A DNA stretch of 64,000 nucleotides from Prevotella sp. E15-22 (GTDB lineage Bacteria; Bacteroidota; Bacteroidia; Bacteroidales; Bacteroidaceae): contig NZ_CP096247.1 in assembly GCF_023204875.1 (NCBI RefSeq), forward strand, positions 1,116,001-1,180,000. The letters run 5' to 3'. The notes under the pieces are model-generated. The model had not been told where the DNA came from. It saw only the letters and a program-made list of their open reading frames with translations, and made no database searches. The translations under genes and the position numbers were made by a program. Below, piece by piece: positions 8,201 to 16,280 of this stretch (the stretch's first letter is position 1; each line of letters starts with the position of its first letter).

Positions 8201-8704
8201 GACTACTTTGAACGCTACAAGCAGCAGTTAGAAAGTATGCCGAATGGTATCTACTCAGGTTTTAGAAACGAAGATACGCTTTTTGAGCATGTTCCAGAAT
8301 CGTTGGTGGCTGTCATTGGCTATCCCAAACGTGAACAGAATACCAAGAGTCATCACTATCGTGAAATCTATCTGATGTGCCAACCCGCCGACAAATCGCA
8401 GGCTCCCACTTTCACAGAAATGAATCGTGCAGAGGTACTAGACTTCCTGCGTAAAAACAAATATCAGGATCGCTATCTGCCAGACTGGATTGAGAGTCAT
8501 CAGAAAGAGCGTCTGTCGAAGTTATCTGCCATTGTGCAGGAATGGATGGAGGAGAAGGTGCCACAACAGGCGGTTATAGATATGAAAGATCGCTTCCGCT
8601 CTAAAGGAAGTATGACAAAAAAATCTGCTGAAGAGGAAAGCCTAGACAAGAAATTTCAGAAGGAGAACTTTGACCTCATCGCATGGGAGTATGTAAGCAA
8701 ATAA
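5291..8704 (+). CDS. PLD-domain SNF2-type helicase of a defence-like operon
   Basis: This 1137-residue protein starts with a phospholipase D-like domain. HAK in FCHAKAYMF (about residue 122) and GSSNMTDAGLG (about 143) form the HxK...GSxN half-site found in PLD nucleases. A superfamily 2 helicase of SNF2 type follows, with DAVGLGKT (about 288), DESHN (about 377), SATPINTG and QRFGRIDRIG (about 862). Such proteins move along or remodel duplex DNA, and the PLD part may cleave it. It is the first gene after the structured leader, and nine bases separate it from the methyltransferase gene. Single PLD-helicase chains beside methyltransferases occur in several restriction-like systems, DISARM being the nearest well-known relative in domain content. 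The drmA and drmB genes of DISARM are absent, so I do not assign it to a named system. Confidence 0.88.
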   Translation: MLIDNRNDRYPPSGLGIKTVWDFINMYSGNQSQQMGRLDIVTGYFTIRALSKLYREIPETDTFRIVSSEMVRPDEATDDIIDLLNGDQSIDTALELDEYAEEAKAFLERNNVQVKSILNAFCHAKAYMFKNSNPRGQGYYLTGSSNMTDAGLGLKKTSNVELTIGEAVNGANPDYTEVCSWFEDIWRDAKDKIQDPDDSKAGLISVKEFFIRKIEEYFKKYTPEEIYYKILYELFKADLDLDGTSLEHQQDMSLLQTSEIWRTLFNYQQKGVISLIKMLRKYNGAILADAVGLGKTFSALAVIKYFQIQGYTTVLLCPKKLQQNWTQYLKGAGSRFDKDKFDYQVRFHTDLQNERLQTAYDTFRLDYLQKREKLLLVIDESHNLRNEKSGRYQELMEKLIQVQSQKEGHQLKVLMLSATPINTGLRDVKGQFNLIGRGKDNAFDTDDFGVESLRNLFADSHRKYTEWCKDPDRTIGSFIAKLQPKFFNLTDKLIVARTRHLIEKTLGEDMGFPEKAKPQNVYQGVDHFGKYQSTDEIYDAFDKLTLTAYQPSLFLPDSQQKAKKGAKSDWEDNVNRERFLVKMMGILFMKRLESSWFSCMLTVKKVLDVHEQTLQKVLEYKEHQRNGELDIDVPDEDENFDVDDMFTLRKGTIRLSDMKNLGGFEAGLRYNVNRLNEIYKSLQTFEEDYHNGFEQDLKMEELIRILKEKQKANNKKVVVFTAYSDTAKFLYDELQKRGFAHIATVSGSDIHSSGNHHTNDFQEVLQSFAPYSKLYKEKDWSTLYEDSKLDTEQYYNAEKRQWNVPYELWEQLVREREPATARLLDDPVDILIASDCLSEGQNLQDADMQVNYDIHWNPVRLIQRFGRIDRIGSPNKLVQCVNFWPAKSFEQYLRLESRIMNRMVTMNLVGSETQELNDAYLQMEKDNPLIDKNADRLLAELENNSISDIESPRTLSLKDFSLEVYRQDLLDYFERYKQQLESMPNGIYSGFRNEDTLFEHVPESLVAVIGYPKREQNTKSHHYREIYLMCQPADKSQAPTFTEMNRAEVLDFLRKNKYQDRYLPDWIESHQKERLSKLSAIVQEWMEEKVPQQAVIDMKDRFRSKGSMTKKSAEEESLDKKFQKENFDLIAWEYVSK

Positions 8705-8713
8705 GGAAAAGGT

Positions 8714-11700
8714 ATGGAACAAACTTTGAAACAATTTATCAACGGCAATCTTTTTGATGCCACTAACTTATTGCTGGGTGAACTCAATATCAAGCATACG
8801 CAAGAAATACCTTCACCCATACAATACAGCGACTTTTTTGACGGAGAAGTACCTCTGTATATCAAGAATGCTCTATCATTAACAACAAGGTGTTATTATA
8901 TAGGTGAAGTAAGCGATGATTCACTATCTGGTAACAATAAAGATGCAACTACCCTCAGCGAGGACCTACAGAAACTGAGAGATAATGCCAAATATAAAAG
9001 CATGATGCTCTTTGCCGTTGACTTGCATTCTGATGCTAGCATCACCCGCTCCAATATGGCTGTACTGACTCGTGCTTTCAACCGCTTAGTGTATAACTTC
9101 CCTGTAACCGTCATTTTCCGTCAAGGGCATCTGCTGAGCATCGGCACTTGTGAACGTACAGAGTTCAAACAGAAATGGAAACAAGGTCAAGGAGAGAAGT
9201 TGGGACGTGTCACAATTTTAAGGAATATTGATTGTAATAATCCACATCGTGCTCAAATCGACATTCTTTCTCAAATGAATGCAGAGGAATGCACGAACTT
9301 TGATGACCTCTACAGAAAATGGATGACGGAGTTCGACATTTCGCTGCTCAACAAACAGTTCTATAAGGAATTGCAGGAATGGTTCTATTGGGCAGTTGAC
9401 GAGATTAAGTTACCTCAAGTCATATATAGTAATCAGGACGATGACCAGCAAGCCAAAAACTTCATTGTGAGGATGCTCTCACGTCTGATGTTCTGTTGGT
9501 TTATAAAGGAACGTGGCCTCATAGAAAAACAACTATTAGAGCTAACTGACTTCAATAATCATAGATACCCTATCGTAAAAGATATTGATGATGAGAATTT
9601 CCTTGATAGCAACAGTTACTATCGTGGCATCTTGCAAAACATGTTCTTCAATGGTCTTAACAAACAGAACAAGTCAACACAAAAGGATTTCAAGTGTACG
9701 AACTATCTGCCTGATGGTTTTGACTACAAGCGTTTCCTCAATCTGCCATTCCTCAACTGTGGAACTTTCGACCCTTTGGAAGAGGACTTTAACAAGGAAT
9801 CGATTGAAGACACTGTAATCTCAGTACCCAACCGACTGTTCTATGGTGATGACGAAAACAAAGGTATTAACAAAATTTTTTGTAGTTACCACTTCACTAT
9901 CGAAGAGAATACACCGCTTGATATTGACATTGCCTTAGACCCAGAGATGCTTGGTTTGGTATTTGAGAATCTGCTAGCAGAAATTGACCCCAATAACGAT
10001 GACGCTACCACCAAGAGTATTCGCAAGGCTACAGGTTCTTACTATACACCTCGCCCTGTAATTCAGTCTATGGTTAATGAAAGTCTATTAGTCTACTTGA
10101 AGAAGTGTATCGGATTTGAGGCAAACGAAAATGCAACGGAGTTCCTGACCAACTTGATTTATCACGATGTTCTAAATAATGATAGGCATAATCGTCAGAT
10201 TGTAGAGGGCCTCTATGAAATTAGAGCATTAGACCCGGCTTGTGGAAGTGGTGCTTTTCCTATGGGCATGTTACAGCGAATTGTGGACTTATTGAAGATA
10301 GTCGATCCTGGTAACAGCCTTTGGCTTGATATCATGCTGGAACCGATAAAAGACTGGACTGTTCGTGAGAACTTCAAAAAGCAATTGGTTTGTCATCAGG
10401 ATGACTACTCTCGCAAATTGGGTATTATACAGAACTGTATCTATGGTATCGACATTCAGCCTATAGCCGTACAGATTACAAAACTGCGTTTCTTTATTTC
10501 TCTTCTCATAGACCAAAAAATTGACAAGAATGCCGATAATGCAGGTGTTACTCCATTGCCAAATTTGGAAACGAAAATTGTATGTGCTGACTCATTGAAA
10601 AGCCTCAGTGCAGATGTTTTTGAAGAAGATCTGAAGGCCAAGATGATTCTTGAACGCGAGAAGTATTATCAGCCTGATGTTACATCTGATGAGCGTAAGG
10701 AGATTGCTGGAAGAATAGCAGATATGATGGATGTCTTATATCCCACATTTGCGATTAGACTCGGGATGAAGCAGGTTTCTAATAAAGCCGTTTTGAAGAA
10801 GTGGTTTATGACTGGTAGTGTCAATGCCCCATTCTTCGATTTGAAGACTTTTTTCCCAGAAATTGAAAATGGCTTCGACATTGTAATTGGCAATCCACCG
10901 TACGGAGGTTTCAAGATAGAAGATGATGTAAAAGATGGCCTTGGACTTGGAAACAAAGATCCATACGGAGCTTTTATAGCTCGTTTCTTGGGTAATGGCT
11001 CAAGAATCACACCTCTAAAATATGGAGGCGTATTATCCTATATTGTCAGCGACACCTTTATGACTATTGGCACACATCTGAAGCTTCGTCAACAGATGAT
11101 GCACAACAAGATATACAAGATGGTACGCATGTCTCCCAAAACATTTAGTGCCACAGTCAATACCGTTGTTATTGTCTGTGAGAAATGCAGAGCAGATGCT
11201 ACCGACTCTGCCATTGAGGGAAATATCTGTCAAATGGCCGATATGTCAAACATAGATATTCATGAGGATTTTGAGCATTTCATGGACATCCTTTCTCGAA
11301 GCACTATGCAAATAATCAATGTTGCCAATGAGGAATATGCTATTTACAACTATGAGCAGAAACTAATCAAGAACTGTTCTAACCTTCCGTTCTTTGTGGC
11401 TTCACCAAAGATATTTGGTTTGATGAATGATGCAGATAGGAACGCAATTAGAGGTACAACGCAATTGGGGGGTATAAGTATCCCTTTCAGACAAGCAAGC
11501 ATAAACGAATCTATCATAAGAGTTGTAAATCTGGGCCTCGTATCTGAAGTCAAAACCGGACTTCAAACAGGCGACAACCCAGCATATCTTTTTCAAGATC
11601 CTGATGCAAGAGGTACCTATAAAGATATAAACTTATTTGTTGAAAAAGTCCTTAACGATGAAGATTTCAATAGAATCTCCAAAGACAAGAAGTTGCGTTT

Positions 11701-12454
11701 GGATATCATTTCAAATGGAATAAGTATAGATAATACACGTTCTCAGAGATATTTTGGAGGTAGGTATATACTCCCATATGACAAGGGTGGAGAAAGTGAT
11801 AGCGATGGAGGTTGGCTCCCCAATTATTACGTCCCAACAAATTATTATATTGATTGGAGTGAATGGGCAGTTAATAGAATGAAATCACTGACCATAGCTG
11901 ATCGAATAAGAATTAATAAGGAGAAAAAGAAAATAAACGCACGTGCAGAAAACACCTTAGCTGCTGTTATTAGAAGCCCTCAAACTTATTTCTTACCAGC
12001 AATAAATGTTTCGCGAGTTGGTATGTATAGTCCAACATTCAGAGTGTCATCCAATGCTCCATACGACTCTGGGTGTAATAACATCTTTACAGATTTGGAT
12101 ACAATTTACCTGATGGGTATACTTTGTAGCAAATTTTACCGTTTCTTGTTTATTAACTATGTAAATGGTACTGTAAACAGTCAGACGGATGATCACTTAT
12201 TGCTACCGATAGTGGTTGATGAAATCAGTGGATTGAAAGAAAAAGTAGAAGCAATTATAAAGAAACAGCATGAGCCTGGCAATCTCCGATATGACTATGC
12301 TTCTCATGAACAAATTGAGATCGACAAATTAGTTTATAAAGCCTATGGCTTAAACGAAGATGACATCAACGAGGTTGAAACATGGTTTGCTCGTCGTTAT
12401 CCCAAACTTGCATCGGCTCAACGTAGTAATCTTGAAAAGTTGAAGAGAAAATGA
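8714..12454 (+). CDS. Eco57I-like N6-adenine DNA methyltransferase
   Basis: The 1246-residue protein has the SAM-binding motif LDPACGSGAFPMGML (about residue 505) and the catalytic motif GNPPYGGF (about residue 725), which mark an N6-adenine methyltransferase of the Eco57I/type IIG class. The spacing between motifs includes a helical insert. About 450 residues precede the motifs without an obvious PD-(D/E)xK nuclease, and about 500 follow, probably containing target recognition. The stop codon overlaps the next start (ATGA), so expression is coupled to the EVE protein. It should mark host DNA while the helicase-PLD partner acts on unmarked DNA; this division of labour is inference from context. 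Confidence 0.9.
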   Translation: MEQTLKQFINGNLFDATNLLLGELNIKHTQEIPSPIQYSDFFDGEVPLYIKNALSLTTRCYYIGEVSDDSLSGNNKDATTLSEDLQKLRDNAKYKSMMLFAVDLHSDASITRSNMAVLTRAFNRLVYNFPVTVIFRQGHLLSIGTCERTEFKQKWKQGQGEKLGRVTILRNIDCNNPHRAQIDILSQMNAEECTNFDDLYRKWMTEFDISLLNKQFYKELQEWFYWAVDEIKLPQVIYSNQDDDQQAKNFIVRMLSRLMFCWFIKERGLIEKQLLELTDFNNHRYPIVKDIDDENFLDSNSYYRGILQNMFFNGLNKQNKSTQKDFKCTNYLPDGFDYKRFLNLPFLNCGTFDPLEEDFNKESIEDTVISVPNRLFYGDDENKGINKIFCSYHFTIEENTPLDIDIALDPEMLGLVFENLLAEIDPNNDDATTKSIRKATGSYYTPRPVIQSMVNESLLVYLKKCIGFEANENATEFLTNLIYHDVLNNDRHNRQIVEGLYEIRALDPACGSGAFPMGMLQRIVDLLKIVDPGNSLWLDIMLEPIKDWTVRENFKKQLVCHQDDYSRKLGIIQNCIYGIDIQPIAVQITKLRFFISLLIDQKIDKNADNAGVTPLPNLETKIVCADSLKSLSADVFEEDLKAKMILEREKYYQPDVTSDERKEIAGRIADMMDVLYPTFAIRLGMKQVSNKAVLKKWFMTGSVNAPFFDLKTFFPEIENGFDIVIGNPPYGGFKIEDDVKDGLGLGNKDPYGAFIARFLGNGSRITPLKYGGVLSYIVSDTFMTIGTHLKLRQQMMHNKIYKMVRMSPKTFSATVNTVVIVCEKCRADATDSAIEGNICQMADMSNIDIHEDFEHFMDILSRSTMQIINVANEEYAIYNYEQKLIKNCSNLPFFVASPKIFGLMNDADRNAIRGTTQLGGISIPFRQASINESIIRVVNLGLVSEVKTGLQTGDNPAYLFQDPDARGTYKDINLFVEKVLNDEDFNRISKDKKLRLDIISNGISIDNTRSQRYFGGRYILPYDKGGESDSDGGWLPNYYVPTNYYIDWSEWAVNRMKSLTIADRIRINKEKKKINARAENTLAAVIRSPQTYFLPAINVSRVGMYSPTFRVSSNAPYDSGCNNIFTDLDTIYLMGILCSKFYRFLFINYVNGTVNSQTDDHLLLPIVVDEISGLKEKVEAIIKKQHEPGNLRYDYASHEQIEIDKLVYKAYGLNEDDINEVETWFARRYPKLASAQRSNLEKLKRK

Positions 12455-12855
12455 GATACTGGATGGTAAAGTTCGCTCCATTTCGTGTAAGTTGGGAAGA
12501 CATCTTGGCTTCAGGAAAGTTTGAGATTTATAGCGTGAGGAATCCTCAGTCGCGCAACAATCTCGAACAGATGAAGGTTGGCGATCTTGCTTTCTACTAT
12601 CATAGTCAGACTGATAAACGAGTGATGGGCATCATGCAAGTAGGTCAAGAGGCCCATCAGGACTTCACCACTTCAGACACTCGTTGGAAGTCTGTCACCT
12701 TCGAACCTGTTGAAACACTTAAATGCCCCATTACTCTACAAGCAATCAAGGATACAGAAGAGTTAAGTCAAATAGCACTCGTTCGTCAACCTCGTTTGGC
12801 AGTAAGTGAGTTGACAAAAGAAGAATACGAAACCCTTAAACAATTATCAATATGA
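12451..12855 (+). CDS. EVE-domain protein, probable modified-base reader
   Basis: The 134-residue protein is essentially one EVE domain of the PUA-like superfamily: YWMVKFAPFRVSW at the start, VRNPQSRNNLEQMKVGDLAFYYHS near residues 30-55, then VMGIMQVG. EVE domains bind modified bases in DNA or RNA and often sit beside restriction or methylation genes. Four-base ATGA overlaps join it to the genes on both sides, so it belongs to the same translational unit. In this operon it could recognise methylated or hypermodified DNA; that role is inferred. Confidence 0.85.
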   Translation: MRYWMVKFAPFRVSWEDILASGKFEIYSVRNPQSRNNLEQMKVGDLAFYYHSQTDKRVMGIMQVGQEAHQDFTTSDTRWKSVTFEPVETLKCPITLQAIKDTEELSQIALVRQPRLAVSELTKEEYETLKQLSI

Positions 12856-13520
12856 CGAAACTTGAAAAGCTATACAGCATCATAGAGAACTCTCGTGAGG
12901 TGGGAGTGAAGCTAAGCAAGGATGTCCTTCAACAAGTAGAGGAATTGGAGGAAGGTATTATCAAGGAAGAGATATTGCCTGCGTTGGGCAACGATATTGC
13001 GCCACGTTTGGAACCAATCAAGCGTGACTTGGTTCTGGTAGTGGAGTATCACCCTGGTGAACCCATCAGCGTGGCCCTGAGCCGTAAGACAAAGATTAGT
13101 GAGATTATGGGAGCTAAGACGCTGACACCTCGAAGCAGCACGCCTGTAAAGAGTGATGAAGAACCAGTAGAAGTAGAGCCACACGAACCCAAGAAGCACA
13201 TAGAGAACACTACAAAGGGTATGCGCGTCACTTTCCCAGACGGCACAGTCATTTGGTATCGTCAGGCCATTGATACCTTCATTGATGCTCTACGTAAGAT
13301 AGGGTTAGAGCGTATTCCTGAGGTTGGCATTATTCATAGCGACTTCAATCTTGTCAGCAAGGAGAAGCGCCCCACAGTTCCAGGTCGTATCTGGCAGCAT
13401 GAGTGTGATGGCTGGTATATTTACTCGAACATCAGCAACGTAACCAAGAAAGAAGACCTGAAACGCATCTCAGACTACTATCACCTTGGACTAAAGATAG
13501 AAGATGGGAAACCAGAGTAG
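12852..13520 (+). CDS. fourth gene of the helicase-methyltransferase operon, unknown function
   Basis: I do not recognise a named domain in this 222-residue protein. The first ~65 residues are helical and end in a basic-acidic region. Residues ~65-75 resemble the motif EYHPGEPISVALSRK. A charged Glu/Pro linker follows at about 95-120. The last ~100 residues form a compact-looking domain with MRVTFPDGTVIWYRQAIDTF and DGWYIYSNISN. Proteins with a similar pattern (a DGT-I segment, an 'IGLERI' helix, and a Trp-Tyr-Ile-Tyr strand) are found near restriction genes, but this is memory, not a search. The ATGA overlap with the EVE gene shows that it is part of the operon. Confidence 0.75.
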   Translation: MTKLEKLYSIIENSREVGVKLSKDVLQQVEELEEGIIKEEILPALGNDIAPRLEPIKRDLVLVVEYHPGEPISVALSRKTKISEIMGAKTLTPRSSTPVKSDEEPVEVEPHEPKKHIENTTKGMRVTFPDGTVIWYRQAIDTFIDALRKIGLERIPEVGIIHSDFNLVSKEKRPTVPGRIWQHECDGWYIYSNISNVTKKEDLKRISDYYHLGLKIEDGKPE

Positions 13521-13590
13521 TTGGTCAGTAGGTAATATGAATGATGAAGGAGGGAGGAAGTAAGAAATAACGTGAAAGTATAATAATTTA

Positions 13591-14241
13591 ATGGCGTACA
13601 GAAGTAATAGTAATGGGTGTGGTTGTATAATAGTCTTTATAATAGTGATGGCTATTATTGCTGGTATCAGAGGTTGCACAGAAAAACTAATTAATGGCGA
13701 TCTAAAACTGCCAAAGCTTGGTTCCAGTCATGTTGGTAGTGGCTCTGGAGGTAATGGGACTTCTAATGGTTACAATGTGGAATACAATCAAACTTCATCA
13801 CCCAGCAACAATGGGAGTTTAGAAGATTATACACATACAAATGACCAGCCAACAGAATATCAAGATGGAAGAAGTACATCTCCATCATCTTCGAATTCTG
13901 TTTATGACTCTCCTTCTCGTTCGATGAGTGTTGATAATTCGTCCTCGAATTATTCATCTTCATCCGCTGCTGGAAACAATACAACTATTTCCAATAGACA
14001 AGGGGCTAAAACCTACTACAAAACATGTGGTTTATGTGGAGGTAAAGGTAAAAGGACCATTAATGAATGGTACTTTGGAGAAGTAATGTGGGGACGGGCG
14101 TGTCCAAAATGTGGCCGTTCTGATGAACATTGTCATAGCGAAATCGTAGAGTGTGACGTATGTTCTGGTAAGGGAAAAATTAAGATGGAAATAGTAGATG
14201 GACCATTTGGCGAGATGGAGATAAGGGCTTGGGATATTTAG
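13591..14241 (+). CDS. membrane-anchored protein with DnaJ-type zinc motifs
   Basis: The 216-residue protein has one N-terminal membrane helix (about residues 11-27, CIIVFIIVMAIIAG), then about 110 residues of Ser/Asn/Gly-rich low-complexity sequence. The C-terminal domain contains CGLCGGKGK and CDVCSGKGK, which match the CxxCxGxG repeats of the DnaJ zinc centre, plus CPKCGRSDEHC between them. These are probably two zinc sites. It lies 70 bases after the operon on the same strand and could be a fifth member or an independent gene. Convergent genes follow. Function is unknown; the motifs suggest protein binding at the membrane. Confidence 0.75.
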   Translation: MAYRSNSNGCGCIIVFIIVMAIIAGIRGCTEKLINGDLKLPKLGSSHVGSGSGGNGTSNGYNVEYNQTSSPSNNGSLEDYTHTNDQPTEYQDGRSTSPSSSNSVYDSPSRSMSVDNSSSNYSSSSAAGNNTTISNRQGAKTYYKTCGLCGGKGKRTINEWYFGEVMWGRACPKCGRSDEHCHSEIVECDVCSGKGKIKMEIVDGPFGEMEIRAWDI

Positions 14242-14298
14242 CAGCATTATAATGGTAGGTACCAGTCTCCTGCCATCGCTAAAGGTTAATTCATGTTT

Positions 14299-14991
14299 TT
14301 AAGACTGGCCGAACTGATTTGACAATGTATCGTGGATAGGAACAAGCAATTCTTTTGCCATCTGGATGATGTCCTTATGAAAAACTATCAGCAAATCTTG
14401 TATCTTGTTTAAATCAACATGTTTTTTTGTTTCATCTGAGTTGTATTTGCCTTTCACAACGTTGAAGAATTCTTCGTACAGTATATAACTGCTGTTCTCT
14501 AAATACTGGCGATGCTTAAGCCTGTTTGCCAAATCAAGCACTTCCTTATGGCGCTTCTCGAAATTAGAAATTGGGTTGTCGTCTTTGTTCTGATACAGTA
14601 GTTTTTTTATCTGAGAGATTTTGCACCTTCGCAATATTTCTTCCATATTCTGTCCTGTCAATTCTGTTGGTGCATATAGCTGGTGATTAAACCAGAGACA
14701 TTGCAACACCATATCGAAGCTGTTGTGATACCAGATAAGTGCCGAATATAGATAATGCTGTTTGAAATATTCCGTTTTGAACTTGTTGCCAAAGTCTTTT
14801 TCTTCCACTATGTCCAAATAGGGATGCTTGTATGACATCGCCAACATAAAACGTGCCGTTTCAAGTTCACGCACGAAATCAATAATACGACGTCTGGTTT
14901 CCATATCTTCAGGAGTCACAGGTTGTACCTCCCCTAAATCCCTAAGAAAATTTGCCGATTCTAATACGCAATAAGCATCTCTTGTTGTCAT
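14299..14991 (-). CDS. hypothetical helical protein, HEPN-like
   Basis: This 230-residue, almost entirely helical protein has no signal peptide. Features that can be seen are a Trp/Tyr-rich stretch (SALIWYHNSFDMVLQCLWF, around residues 80-100) and LANRLKHRQYL around residue 155. The NRLKHR segment resembles the R-x(4-6)-H or N-x-x-KHR signatures of HEPN-type proteins, which are often RNases in defence or toxin modules. The match is suggestive only. It is read convergently with the helicase operon and is followed on the same strand by no close gene. The CoiA-like gene lies 132 bases upstream. Confidence 0.65.
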   Translation of the reverse strand: MTTRDAYCVLESANFLRDLGEVQPVTPEDMETRRRIIDFVRELETARFMLAMSYKHPYLDIVEEKDFGNKFKTEYFKQHYLYSALIWYHNSFDMVLQCLWFNHQLYAPTELTGQNMEEILRRCKISQIKKLLYQNKDDNPISNFEKRHKEVLDLANRLKHRQYLENSSYILYEEFFNVVKGKYNSDETKKHVDLNKIQDLLIVFHKDIIQMAKELLVPIHDTLSNQFGQS

Positions 14992-15123
14992 AATGATAAA
15001 ATACGAATAATAATTGGTAATAATCTCAAATTGAGGAGGGAAATGTTAGATGGCAGGTGCCAATCCACTGTCATCCTCCCTGTCGTCTGGACGAAACAGT
15101 GACCTGACCTAGTTTCTTTATTG

Positions 15124-15888
15124 CTAATAGCCATAACGCCATAATCGATTTTTATAGTTAATTGCCTGATTAACAGTATTAGCAATGTTTCTATAATTAA
15201 AACCTAAAACTCCTTTCTGTAACATTTCAATCACTTTCTTACGGTCTGCACATACCAACACTTTAACATTCGTTCCTTTGAATTGTAAAAGACTCCATAA
15301 TGGTTCTCGTAATGGATCATTGTCATAATTATCTTCGTCTTGCGCAAGTAGTCCTTTGAAATCAAAAATTACAGGAACATTGCTATTCAGCCATTCTTTG
15401 GGTAGATATCTTTCTGGACATTCAAGAACAAAGATATCACTTTTAGGACTCGTTGGCCAGATTACACAATATTCAAAGGCATCCTTAAAATGCTTAAAAT
15501 CAAGTTTGCGTCTAGTCCCGTCTACAATCCACATCATGTATTCGTAAAACTTTTCGCGTGAGGTCCTTTCAGCCTCCGAGATATTTGAATGTTGGAATTC
15601 TATAACCATATTCCTATTTGTTTTTATATCAGCGATATGTTTCTCTCCAGTCTTTTCGTCGTAAGAGATAACCTCTTGCCACTCTTGGGGAAACAAATTC
15701 TTCCATTGTCTATGCCATTCTGTCTCATTCTCCCACCATGAGTCACAATGTTTGCAGCTTTTATGTGCCCAATGATCGGCCTTGAATTGACCACATTTTG
15801 CAATTACTGGCTGATTACACAAAGGGCAAAGTCCTTTTAGACCTTTCTTTGCCTCTATTTTCTGGTTGTCAACAATAGCATATTTCAT
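15124..15888 (-). CDS. CoiA-like nuclease with zinc-binding N terminus
   Basis: The 254-residue protein begins with a zinc-binding segment (CPLCNQPVIAKCG, then HWAHKSCKHCDSWW, residues ~21-52). A PD-(D/E)xK-like core follows: EKHIADIKTNRNMVIEFQHS, with Asp and Glu-x-Gln placed as in the CoiA family. CoiA proteins were first linked to competence, and many relatives appear in mobile or defence regions. Length is shorter than in classic CoiA. It lies next to the HEPN-like gene and behind a two-hairpin element at 15930-16005 on the same strand. A nuclease role is well supported by family likeness; the substrate is unknown. Confidence 0.78.
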   Translation of the reverse strand: MKYAIVDNQKIEAKKGLKGLCPLCNQPVIAKCGQFKADHWAHKSCKHCDSWWENETEWHRQWKNLFPQEWQEVISYDEKTGEKHIADIKTNRNMVIEFQHSNISEAERTSREKFYEYMMWIVDGTRRKLDFKHFKDAFEYCVIWPTSPKSDIFVLECPERYLPKEWLNSNVPVIFDFKGLLAQDEDNYDNDPLREPLWSLLQFKGTNVKVLVCADRKKVIEMLQKGVLGFNYRNIANTVNQAINYKNRLWRYGY

Positions 15889-15929
15889 AATCGTAATATT
15901 TATATTAGGGATAAATACAAATTATATGC

Positions 15930-16005
15930 CAAAATAAAAAGGGACGCACCAAAGTGCGTCCCAACCAAGTAGATCTAAATTGAGAATCACAATTTCATTT
16001 AGATG
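15930..16005 (-). ncRNA. candidate small RNA or attenuated leader with two hairpins
   Basis: On the minus strand a TATCTTTG promoter box (16009-16016) is followed by an 8-bp hairpin (ATCTAAAT/ATTTAGAT, 15973-16004). A perfect 9-bp hairpin comes next (GGGACGCAC-TTTG-GTGCGTCCC, 15941-15962), then TTTTTATTTT. This is the layout of a ~70-nt transcript ending at a rho-independent terminator. It could be an independent sRNA or a terminator-controlled leader of the CoiA-like gene, whose ATG is 42 bases further on. Confidence 0.5.
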
Positions 16006-16008
16006 GTG

Positions 16009-16044
16009 CAAAGATAAGTTTTATATTTGGATTATACAAACAAA
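16009..16044 (-). promoter_or_regulatory. promoter driving the two-hairpin element
   Basis: The minus strand reads TTATCTTTG (16009-16017), with TTTG boxes at 16037-16040 and 16041-16044. The spacing of about 20 bases fits the Bacteroidota consensus. Confidence 0.6.
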
Positions 16045-16077
16045 TCACAAATAAATTGTGAAATAAATCTTTGAATC

Positions 16078-16212
16078 TTATAAATCGTCTTCTGCAACTG
16101 ATAATTGGTCAATGACCATATCAGGTGTAACATATGTGAGTGAGACGTAGTCTGTATCTACTCCTCCTACTAATACATGACTAACGATGACGTAGGGACA
16201 GGTGAGTGACAT
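16078..16212 (-). CDS. possible 44-residue peptide
   Basis: A short minus-strand frame starts with ATG and reads MSLTCPYVIVSHVLVGG, then VDTDYVSLTYVTPDMVIDQ, and ends in an acidic AEDDL. The composition is protein-like (alternating hydrophobic residues, few rare codons) and the region otherwise holds no gene. No ribosome site or family is recognised, and it could be a remnant of a larger gene or chance. Confidence 0.3.
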   Translation of the reverse strand: MSLTCPYVIVSHVLVGGVDTDYVSLTYVTPDMVIDQLSVAEDDL

Positions 16213-16280
16213 TGGCGATGGCTGAGGGAAGAAGTAGGATGGTTGATGGTTGATGTCTGATGTCTGACGCTATGCCATAA

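Noticed and set aside
5291..13520. Classification as DISARM or BREX
   Set aside because: The helicase, PLD and methyltransferase content is similar, but drmA/drmB or brxC/pglZ are absent, so the name would be unsupported.
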